Source: a bacterium
GTDB lineage: Bacteria > CAIWAD01
Direction: 5' to 3'
Length of the DNA: 17,904 nt
Assembly (NCBI GenBank): GCA_030429345.1
Contig: JAUIFJ010000050.1
Span: forward strand, 1-17,904
The notes beneath the pieces were generated by a model. The model did not search any database. It was not told the DNA's origin and worked only from the letters and a program-made list of their open reading frames with translations. Both the position numbers and the translations under genes were made by a program. This document shows, piece after piece, positions 8,658-15,028 of this stretch; the first letter of the stretch is position 1, and every line of letters starts with the position of its first letter.

Positions 8658-9101
8658 TTAGTTCACCTCCACGGCGTTCTTCTGGACGATGGGCTGGACG
8701 TCCTGCTCGCCCTGGCTCAGGCCGGCCTCGGCCCGCTCCTGCACCGGGGTTTCCAGGCGATCGATGCGAAGCTGGATCTCGCCGGCCAGGTCCCCGTGGC
8801 CGGTGGCCAGGTAGGAATCGCGGGTCACGCGCAGCTCGCGCAGACGGAACTGCTGCATGGCGGCGTTGAACTCGCTGCGGCGTTCGACCAGCTCTTCCCG
8901 CGTGCCCCATTCGAAATTCTCCTGGAATGCGGCCCTTTCCTCTTCCAGCCCAAGGAGTTCAAGCTGTGCAGAATCGGTCAGCTGAACCTGCTGGGATTTG
9001 ATTTTGAGCTGCTTCTGCTCGATGCTCAATCCCTCTGCCTGAACAGCGGAGGCGATGAGCAGCAGACTGCAAAGCAGCGCACTCAGTGCTTGTTTGACCA
9101 T
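8658..9101 (-). CDS. Small secreted helical protein, first gene of the protease operon
   Basis: A 147-aa protein of unknown family. Residues 1-22 are a signal peptide ending AVQA. The mature part is about 125 residues of charged helix. It holds the segment EERAAFQENFEWG followed by RR-x-x-F-x-A-x-x-Q and RELRV, which recurs in the protein encoded at 9419-9745. The ATG has a good ribosome-binding site (AAGGAG, 5-nt spacing). The stop (TAA) is followed after one base by the next ATG, whose ribosome-binding site GGAGGTG is encoded within the C-terminal residues VEV. The gene heads an operon with a second small secreted protein and a large S8 protease, so it may help fold, inhibit or transport that protease. 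No catalytic motif is visible. Confidence 0.8.
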   Translation of the reverse strand: MVKQALSALLCSLLLIASAVQAEGLSIEQKQLKIKSQQVQLTDSAQLELLGLEEERAAFQENFEWGTREELVERRSEFNAAMQQFRLRELRVTRDSYLATGHGDLAGEIQLRIDRLETPVQERAEAGLSQGEQDVQPIVQKNAVEVN

Positions 9102-9418
9102 GATTGCTCCTTCTAGATGTGTTGCCTGGCGCGGATCCGGAGTGGGTCCTCGCCTTTCAATGGATTGTTTCTATACGTGTTGCTGTCGTGTCTCTCTGAA
9201 TGGTGCAGCAGCGGTCTCTGGTCTCCAGGATCGATCGGGATTGGTGCAGTTCCTTCTGACAGAAGATGCTGGACAGCTATTGCTGGAAGAATGACTTGCC
9301 GCCCCATCCGGGCAACCGGCGCGGGGGGGAGCCGGACAGGCAGGACTCTGTGCAAATCCCGTGGCAGAATTCTCGCTGAGTGAATTCCATCCGACAGTCC
9401 CGCATGCCCGGCCTCGGG
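9102..9418. other. Gene-free interval upstream of the protease operon
   Basis: This is 317 bp between two minus-strand genes. It must hold the promoter of the three-gene protease operon. The only clear signal I can assign is the ribosome-binding site AAGGAG next to the 9101 start. A short inverted repeat of two GAATTC boxes sits at about 9368-9388. I see no convincing sigma-70 promoter, intrinsic terminator, RNA gene or domain-bearing reading frame here. Confidence 0.5.
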
Positions 9419-9745
9419 TCATTCTTCCGCCCGTTGGTCCCCCTGCTCCCCTGGTGATCGCTGTTTCTTCTCCTGCCCCTGATCCTGCTTCCGGCGGTCC
9501 CGAAGAACCAGCTCGCGAAAGCGGCTTTCATAGGCCTGCAGTCCGGCGACGAAATCTTCCCGCCGCAACTCCCATTCCGTGCTGGCGCCCCAGTCGAAGC
9601 TGCGGATGAAGACTCGCCGTTCCTCCAGCGTGCCTTCCAGCTCGGCACGGATGCCGGCGTCGCGCACTCGCAGGGGACCGCCTTCCAGGCCTGTCTCCTG
9701 CGCCTGCCCGGCGGAACGCTTTCCGTCCTTCGTCTTGTCCGCCAC
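9419..9745 (-). CDS. Small cytosolic-looking paralogue of the secreted protein at 8658-9101
   Basis: A 108-aa protein. I chose GTG at 9745 because AAGGAG lies 7 nt upstream; the longer open frame to 9913 would run into the ilvE terminator and is not supported. Residues about 33-85 resemble the neighbour at 8658-9101: LEERR-x-F-x-x-SFDWG, then RRE-x-F-x-A-x-LQ-x-x-E, then RFREL-x-LRD. They match EEER-x-x-F-x-x-NFEWG, RRSEFNAAMQQ and RLRELRVTRD. It has no signal peptide: the first 30 residues are polar and basic-rich, and the tail is Lys/Gln/Glu-rich and probably disordered. It may be a duplicated copy that lost its export signal, or an intracellular partner. No known family or activity is recognised, and it may be decaying. 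Confidence 0.65.
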   Translation of the reverse strand: MADKTKDGKRSAGQAQETGLEGGPLRVRDAGIRAELEGTLEERRVFIRSFDWGASTEWELRREDFVAGLQAYESRFRELVLRDRRKQDQGQEKKQRSPGEQGDQRAEE

Positions 9746-9892
9746 GCGGCTGCTCCTTCCTGGGACCCCATTGTTCACGGGCCAAGAATAAGCGCGGAGC
9801 CTTTCAGTTCGGGACGGCTCTTCTTTCAGTTGAGAATTTTTCGAGAAATCAGCTTTGAAAAGGTATCCGGGGTCACAATCGGGGAAGGGCGG

Positions 9893-9926
9893 AGAGAGAA
9901 AACGGGCCGGCAAGCGCCGACCCGTT
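9893..9926 (-). terminator. Intrinsic terminator of the ilvE remnant
   Basis: On the minus strand, 24 bp after the ilvE stop, an 11-bp stem (AACGGGTCGGC pairing with GCCGGCCCGTT, one mismatch) closes a 4-nt loop and runs into TTTTCTCTCTCC. This is a standard Rho-independent terminator. It is in the right place and orientation for ilvE, which supports this stretch being a native gene end. Confidence 0.85.
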
Positions 9927-9950
9927 CTTCGTGGGCAGGTGTTTCGGATT

Positions 9951-10061
9951 CTAGATCATCACGTTCCAGCCGCGCGTGTCTTCCCGGGTGCCGTACTGGA
10001 TGCCGGTGATCTCGTCGTAGAGGCGCTGGCCGACCTCGCCGATGGCGAAGTTGTTGATGGT
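9951..10061 (-). pseudogene. ilvE: 3' remnant of branched-chain amino acid aminotransferase
   Basis: The minus strand encodes 36 residues followed by TAG, including TINNFAIGEVGQRLYDEITG, then IQYGTRED and GWNVMI. This is recognisable as the conserved C-terminus of class IV branched-chain aminotransferases, which typically end LTGIQ-x-G-x-x-ED-x-x-GW. Going upstream, an in-frame TAG (10062-10064) interrupts the frame and the DNA becomes AT-rich and unrelated. The first roughly 90% of the gene is missing, so the PLP enzyme cannot be made from this copy. Its own terminator remains downstream. It marks an insertion, deletion or rearrangement breakpoint, or possibly an assembly join. Confidence 0.8.
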
Positions 10062-10156
10062 CTATGTTTGATCACCAATGGCACCCTAATACATTGATTT
10101 TGGCGATCTGATCTGGCAACTTTTACTCAAATAGAGATGTAATGAGGATTCTCTGA

Positions 10157-13100
10157 ATGATCGATGAGTCACGCATTAAAAGCATCGAGAAAATGCTTGA
10201 AAGCGATTCTTATACTGATTTGCACGTGAATTTCGAAGAACTGCTGCAAGAAAACCGGACAAGGGAACAATTTGACCCACAAATTGAAGCCAGACTTTTT
10301 GTAGCCTATTTTAAGCGCCTCAATGCAATTAGAACAGCCTCACACTCTGATGTTAAACACTGTATACAATTTTGCAGATTAACCTCGAAGATGTATGGAA
10401 ACTCGACCAGACAGTATGCCCAGGCATTATCGGCTTATGGCACTATTGTAAGCTTTCTTGGGAAAACGGAATTGCAGATTAGACTCCTGCAAAGAGCCAA
10501 AACACTACTTACTGACACAAAATTTGTCGATACACTCGTTGGTGTTCTAAATAATCTTGCGAGTGCAAGTTTGGAGCTCGGGAATGTGCATAATGGCGAG
10601 AAGTTTTTACGACTTGCATTGAAGCAAGTAGAGTCATGTAATAATTTTCCAAACAAAGAGTTTGAAGGGAATGTTATTGCGAATCTTGGAATTCTTCTTT
10701 CAAATAGGGGTAGAAACCAGGAAGCTATTACGCTTTTAAATAGAGCCCTGGAGCTTAGATGTTCAGTATTGGGGCGAAGGCACATTGATGTTGGGTTCAC
10801 TTTATTTAGCATAAGTCAGTGTTTTCAACGTATGGAAGATCGTGCCAGTGCCAGAAGAACAATTGCTGAGTCTATTGAGATACTGAGGGCAGCTCTAGGC
10901 AGTAAAAACATTCGAATATTGGGTGGCTTAACCCAGTTAGCGGGTGTGCTAATTTCACTTCACGATTATGTAGCCGCAGATATGCTACTGCGTTATGTGG
11001 AAACTCAGTCAAAGCAGATGTTTCCTTACGCTCATTTGCATTTGTATCGGGTATACATAGAAATGGGTCGAATGTACGCAACAATTAATTGCCATTCAAT
11101 GGCTGTTGATTTCTTCGAGAAATCATTAGAAGAGCTTAGCCAGCTTGGAGATAGTAGAACTAAGGCTGCTAATGTTGCCAGATTGCACTTGGGCAAGTCC
11201 AAATTCCACGTAGGGGCTTTTCTAGAAGCAAGAAGAATACTTGAGGATGGTAGACAAATCGCAAAGGAAGCAATTGGTAAACAATCTGTTTATGATGTTT
11301 ACTCCCTTTTGCTGTTAGGTAGTATTGCTGCCCACCAAAACAAATTTGACAAATCTCGCGAAGTCTATTTGGAATCAATCCTGCTCTGTAAGAAACTTAA
11401 ATTAGATAATTCTCTAAATCGTGATGGACAAATTGGATACGCAAACTGTCTTGCAAACGAGGGCAGGTACGCGGAAAGTGCAAAAATAATTGAAAAGCTG
11501 TTGTATGCTAGGAGGGCGCAGTCGGCGGTAATTTCAACAGATGTTGCAAGTTTAAATTTCAGGTTGGCAGAATTATATGTGAAATTGAATCTACAAGACA
11601 AAGTCAATGAACATTTTAGGAGGTCTCTAGAATTATTATGTGCGGTAATAAAAAAATTGGCAGAAGCTTTCTCTGACTTTGAAAGCTTGAATACATCGGC
11701 AATTCTCCATTACTTCCGTAGTTGCTTACTAGCAAGTTATAACACAGAAATCCCCCTGGATCATAATACAATTATAGATCTTGTTCGGACGAAAGGCGTT
11801 CTGGAGCAGGCAAGGGCTGGTCTAATTGGATTCCAAAGTTCGAACGAGCTTGACATGGAAATGATCAGTTCAAGCTCAACGAATGCAAGGAGTGCAGAAG
11901 ATGTTTCGGAACATCCTTCCAATGGCGATTTCAATGATTGCCCAATAGAAAGTTCAAAGAGCATCATAGTAAGTTACCTTTCATTTGATACTCGCCAAAG
12001 TCATGTCAATGTTAAATCTCTATTCGAACACCGCGAGAAGGCCGGCTATACTGCGGTAATTAGCAATGAGAATGACGAAGTATTGGATGTCATTTATCTA
12101 GGTAGTAAAAGTGTTATTGAAGATTGTATTGAACAGTGGTTAGCATGTTGTACTTCAAATTCAGCTGTACTTGATCCAGGGAAGCGTCTCAGAGAGTTAC
12201 TCTGGGACCCTGTTTCAAGATACTCGAATGGTGTTGATCAAGTGTTTGTACTGCCTGATGGCATGGTGACCTATGTCAATTTTGCGACCTTAGTCGCCAA
12301 GAATGGCAATTTTCTTATTGAAGAAGGTCTACTATTTCACTCAATTAATGCGCTTTCGGATTTACATAGATCAACAAGTGAGGATGTAGCCGGCAATGGA
12401 GCTCTTCTGGTTGGCGATCCAGACTTTAGTTTCGAATTTCCAGCACATTCGAATGATACTGATCAAGAAAAAATGGGAAACATTCTGGAAGAAATGGCTG
12501 AGGAGACTTTTGGAGGCAAACATCAGGATGCAAAAATGGGTAATGAGTCGGAGTTTGGCCTAACTTATCGATCGGCAATTTCCAGCGAACTTTGCAGATT
12601 ACCTGGTACAGCTGACGAAGTCACTTATATACAACGCAAGATCAAGGCAAATTGGAAGAATGCAGCAATTCACGTTTTAACTGGTTCGGCTGCTGCTAAA
12701 GACGCGGTTTGCGCCTTGTCACCTGGAAAAGAAATCCTTCACTTTGCTACACACGGATATACAACAACAGCTTACAGAGCAGCGCAAGAGCTTGCAGCGA
12801 ATCCAGCAACTACACCAGTGGGTGCTTCAATCTACTTTGGTAACGCAAATCCAATGAAACAAGCTGGGTTGGCCCTGGCCGGCGCATCTGCGAATTCAGG
12901 ATTGTCAGTCATAGAACGGCAATCTCTTCTTTCGGCAGAAGATATCTGCCAACTTGATCTCCGTGGCGTTCGGTGGGCAGTTTTATCCGCATGTGAAACA
13001 GGGTTAGGGAGGGCCGTCCATGGGGAGGGTGTGTTTGGCTTAAGGCGAGCATTCAGAACAGCGGGTGTAAAAACAACAATAATGAGTTTGTGGAAGGTGG

Positions 13101-13282
13101 AAGACCGATTTACACGGAAGTGGATGGCCGAACTATATTGTGGTCGATATGATCATGGTCTCACTACAATAGAAGCCGTTAACAGTGCAACATTGAAAGT
13201 GTTGCAGTACTGCAGGAAGAACAACATAAGTGTAAATCCTTTTTATTGGGGTGCATTTATTGCGGCAGGAGATTGGCAGTAG
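10157..13282 (+). CDS. TPR-CHAT caspase-like cysteine protease
   Basis: A 1041-aa protein without signal peptide or membrane segment, so cytoplasmic. Residues about 90-530 are tetratricopeptide-type helical repeats; one clear unit is NVIANLGILLSNRGRNQEAI near 171. Residues about 610-1041 are a CHAT domain of the caspase/separase (clan CD) fold. The probable catalytic His866 lies in HFATHG and Cys946 in LSACETG. The C-terminus has the usual EGVFGLRRAF, SLWKVED and YWGAFIAAGDWQ blocks. Both catalytic residues are intact. The ATG has only a weak GAGG site about 9 nt upstream. The gene is much more AT-rich in codon choice than the genes before 10061, suggesting transfer. It converges on an anti-sigma-like/ECF sigma operon 56 bp away. 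TPR-CHAT proteins are known to cleave partner proteins on activation, as in Craspase and gasdermin-linked proteases. The substrate here is unknown. Confidence 0.93.
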   Translation: MIDESRIKSIEKMLESDSYTDLHVNFEELLQENRTREQFDPQIEARLFVAYFKRLNAIRTASHSDVKHCIQFCRLTSKMYGNSTRQYAQALSAYGTIVSFLGKTELQIRLLQRAKTLLTDTKFVDTLVGVLNNLASASLELGNVHNGEKFLRLALKQVESCNNFPNKEFEGNVIANLGILLSNRGRNQEAITLLNRALELRCSVLGRRHIDVGFTLFSISQCFQRMEDRASARRTIAESIEILRAALGSKNIRILGGLTQLAGVLISLHDYVAADMLLRYVETQSKQMFPYAHLHLYRVYIEMGRMYATINCHSMAVDFFEKSLEELSQLGDSRTKAANVARLHLGKSKFHVGAFLEARRILEDGRQIAKEAIGKQSVYDVYSLLLLGSIAAHQNKFDKSREVYLESILLCKKLKLDNSLNRDGQIGYANCLANEGRYAESAKIIEKLLYARRAQSAVISTDVASLNFRLAELYVKLNLQDKVNEHFRRSLELLCAVIKKLAEAFSDFESLNTSAILHYFRSCLLASYNTEIPLDHNTIIDLVRTKGVLEQARAGLIGFQSSNELDMEMISSSSTNARSAEDVSEHPSNGDFNDCPIESSKSIIVSYLSFDTRQSHVNVKSLFEHREKAGYTAVISNENDEVLDVIYLGSKSVIEDCIEQWLACCTSNSAVLDPGKRLRELLWDPVSRYSNGVDQVFVLPDGMVTYVNFATLVAKNGNFLIEEGLLFHSINALSDLHRSTSEDVAGNGALLVGDPDFSFEFPAHSNDTDQEKMGNILEEMAEETFGGKHQDAKMGNESEFGLTYRSAISSELCRLPGTADEVTYIQRKIKANWKNAAIHVLTGSAAAKDAVCALSPGKEILHFATHGYTTTAYRAAQELAANPATTPVGASIYFGNANPMKQAGLALAGASANSGLSVIERQSLLSAEDICQLDLRGVRWAVLSACETGLGRAVHGEGVFGLRRAFRTAGVKTTIMSLWKVEDRFTRKWMAELYCGRYDHGLTTIEAVNSATLKVLQYCRKNNISVNPFYWGAFIAAGDWQ

Positions 13283-13338
13283 CTGGCCTTGCACCCAGAC
13301 TAGAAATTGTTCAATTTTCAGGAGAGCTTACGAAGCCA

Positions 13339-14130
13339 TCAGGAAATTATCCTCAATTGTATTTCAATAATCTTACAATCCGCGTCCATCTTTAGCTCTT
13401 CCCCCGCAACAAGAGGTATCAACTCAAATCGATAAAGGCCTGGTTCCATTGGCGGCACATTCACATAGTTCAGTACAAGGAAATCCTGCGAATAGTTTTT
13501 CCGTGAGCAGACCATGCTCGCTAAGAGCTTTTCTTCCAGGTATACATCCACTTTCAGCTCGTCGGCATCCTCCCAGTGGATAGGGGCCAAAATCAGATTT
13601 ACAATCGGCGCATTCGGGTCGACGATCTGAATGCGATGATGTTGTTCTCCGCGCAGTACCGGCCCGGGGACAAGTTGTGGATGGATAGAAAACCCGGAAG
13701 GCAGGCGTTCTCCAAGCGCCTTGAGCAGGGTCTTCCCGGCATCGGCACCCTGATCAATCAGTTTCCCAAGACGACCTTGCTCGGCCAGTTGTTCTGCCGG
13801 TGCCGGATCCGGTGAAAGCTCTGGCTTGAATCCTGCGTCGATCAGGCGTTGGCGGCACTCGATTGAACTGGCAAGGTGCTTTCCGACGATTTCCCGTTCC
13901 AGTTTGACCAGGCCCCTGCTTGCCGCATCCCAGTTATCGAGGATGACATCTGGTATGTGCGTCGCAAGTTTTTTTTCGGCCTGTTCTTTTCGGAAAGCCA
14001 CCCAGAATCCGTTGCATATCGGATTCTCTTCGACTAGCTCATCAAAGCGATTTCGCTCTTGATCGTCGATGGTCTCGAAGAAGCGGGACAACATGCGGCT
14101 ACGAAACCAGCGGATGTCTTCAGGATTCAT
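13339..14130 (-). CDS. Putative anti-sigma factor with degenerate zinc-finger motif and beta-rich C-terminal domain
   Basis: A 263-aa protein starting at ATG 14130, with AAGGGG 6 nt upstream. It begins 11 bp after the sigma factor stop, so the two form an operon. Residues 58-98 resemble the zf-HC2/ZAS anti-sigma fold: HIPDVILDNW, an E-R-E-I-V-x-x-HLASSIECRQRL segment. By comparison with the usual H-x3-C-x2-C, the ligands would be His58, His85, Ser89 (in place of Cys) and Cys92. Zinc binding may therefore be weak or lost. Residues about 105-160 are a Pro/Ala/Glu-rich linker and helix. Residues about 160-263 look like a beta-sandwich (KVDVYLEEKLLAS, DFLVLNYVNVPPMEPGLYRF). There is no transmembrane helix, unlike most anti-sigma factors. 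I infer it restrains the adjacent sigma factor and could be a target of the CHAT protease. Confidence 0.65.
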   Translation of the reverse strand: MNPEDIRWFRSRMLSRFFETIDDQERNRFDELVEENPICNGFWVAFRKEQAEKKLATHIPDVILDNWDAASRGLVKLEREIVGKHLASSIECRQRLIDAGFKPELSPDPAPAEQLAEQGRLGKLIDQGADAGKTLLKALGERLPSGFSIHPQLVPGPVLRGEQHHRIQIVDPNAPIVNLILAPIHWEDADELKVDVYLEEKLLASMVCSRKNYSQDFLVLNYVNVPPMEPGLYRFELIPLVAGEELKMDADCKIIEIQLRIIS

Positions 14131-14141
14131 GCATTGCCCCT

Positions 14142-14705
14142 TTAGAGGAAGTCGCCCAGGCCATCGGCGAAAGCAAGTTTCAGGTTCTTCATACAGCGTG
14201 ACCACTTCTGTCGCAGGGAATCATAGGTGATGTTTTCAAGCATTTGGTCTTCATGGATCTGCTTCAAGCCAGCCCCCTTCAGAATCAGAACTGCAATCTG
14301 TCTGCAGCTGACTCCCTTGGACTTCTGCTGTGCATCATGCTTCTCGAAGAACGACATAACGGCAAAACGTATACGATCCGCTCTATCTCCGGTATCGCAA
14401 AGGGCGTCCAGCGGATTCTTTTGGCTCATGTCCACAAACTGATCCTCTTCCGGCAGCTCCAGATCTTTCTTGCCGCGGGTCCGATTCATGGAGCGGAAGA
14501 AATCTCCCAGGCGATTCTTGGCAATCTCAATTGCATAGCCGAAAGGGTCATCGATTTCCTGGTCCTGGATTTTCTTCCAAAGTGTAACGAGGACATCCTG
14601 GCACAGGTCATCCGTATGAGCGGACAGGTTCTGCAGCCTGCCGCGCAGGAATTCCTGTACGCGTTGAACAAGCGCAGGCCAGTCCAGATCATCCTTATGG
14701 TGCAT
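14142..14705 (-). CDS. ECF-type RNA polymerase sigma factor
   Basis: A 187-aa protein. I chose ATG 14705 because GGAG lies 5 nt upstream; a TTG at 14720 lacks such a site. Region 2 is visible at residues about 10-75: a first helix (ALVQRVQEFLRGRL), the DDLCQDVLVTLWKKI helix equivalent to the AEDLxQDxFLxxW motif of ECF factors, then DDPFGYAIEIAKNRLGDFFR. A linker rich in Asp/Glu follows. Region 4 at about 130-180 holds SCRQIAVLILKGAGLKQI and YDSLRQKWSRCMKNL, although its recognition helix is longer and less canonical than usual. It redirects RNA polymerase to a specific promoter set. It is the first gene of an operon with an anti-sigma-like protein and faces a TPR-CHAT protease. A CRP-type palindrome lies 65 bp upstream. 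Confidence 0.82.
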   Translation of the reverse strand: MHHKDDLDWPALVQRVQEFLRGRLQNLSAHTDDLCQDVLVTLWKKIQDQEIDDPFGYAIEIAKNRLGDFFRSMNRTRGKKDLELPEEDQFVDMSQKNPLDALCDTGDRADRIRFAVMSFFEKHDAQQKSKGVSCRQIAVLILKGAGLKQIHEDQMLENITYDSLRQKWSRCMKNLKLAFADGLGDFL

Positions 14706-15028
14706 CTCCACTCCATGCAACGCGCCGGAGCAGGGCTGTCCGGCGTAGGGGTTGTTCTTGAAATTGAAATGTGACGAAGATCACAGCTGATTTCAACTTG
14801 ATCCTCCGGCACTAGTAGGCATTCCGCATCCTCAGCAGTCTGTCTACCCATCGCAAGCAGTGGCAAAGGCAATCAAGTCGACAAGAGTTTGAAAGAACTT
14901 GCTCTTCTTCTACCAGTCACTGTCACAGAGCTGTTAAACCAACAACCTGCTTTGTAGCGCTCGCCCAATCGTTCTGCCTGGGCATAGCTTCTGAAATGCA
15001 ATCAATTTCAATTGTGGCTGGAGGAAAG
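14706..15028. other. Divergent promoter region between sigma factor and FG-GAP protein genes
   Basis: This 323-bp interval must carry the start signals for two divergent transcripts. It contains the CRP/FNR-type palindrome at 14770-14785 on the sigma side. On that side, TTGAAA (14798-14793 on the minus strand) followed 17 nt later by CACATT is a weak candidate promoter that would place the palindrome inside it. On the plus side only the ribosome-binding site GGAGG just before 15029 is clear. No small gene is evident. Confidence 0.5.
14770..14785. promoter_or_regulatory. CRP/FNR-family type operator
   Basis: The sequence TGTGACGAAGATCACA is a perfect TGTGA-N6-TCACA palindrome, the classic half-site spacing of CRP. 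It is flanked by AA on the left and GCT on the right, close to the extended CRP consensus. It lies 65 bp upstream of the sigma factor start, in the divergent intergenic region. Whether a CRP homologue of this organism binds it is unknown. A chance match is possible but unlikely in a 323-bp region. Confidence 0.6.

Noticed and set aside
9746-9913. Longer N-terminus of the small protein at 9419-9745
   Set aside because: It lacks a ribosome-binding site, would overlap the ilvE terminator region, and adds low-complexity residues. GTG 9745 has AAGGAG at good spacing.
9855-10097. An 80-codon plus-strand frame near the ilvE remnant
   Set aside because: It is antisense to the ilvE C-terminus and its terminator and crosses the composition breakpoint. 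No start signal is visible.
10157-14705. A type III-E CRISPR locus around the TPR-CHAT gene
   Set aside because: No repeat-spacer array, Cas protein or Csx30/Csx31-like sequence is recognisable in the window. Only the logic of protease plus sigma factor is similar.
14996-15028. Upstream ATG start for the FG-GAP protein
   Set aside because: No ribosome-binding site precedes it and it would place 11 extra residues before a normal signal peptide. ATG 15029 has GGAGG and a clean n-region.
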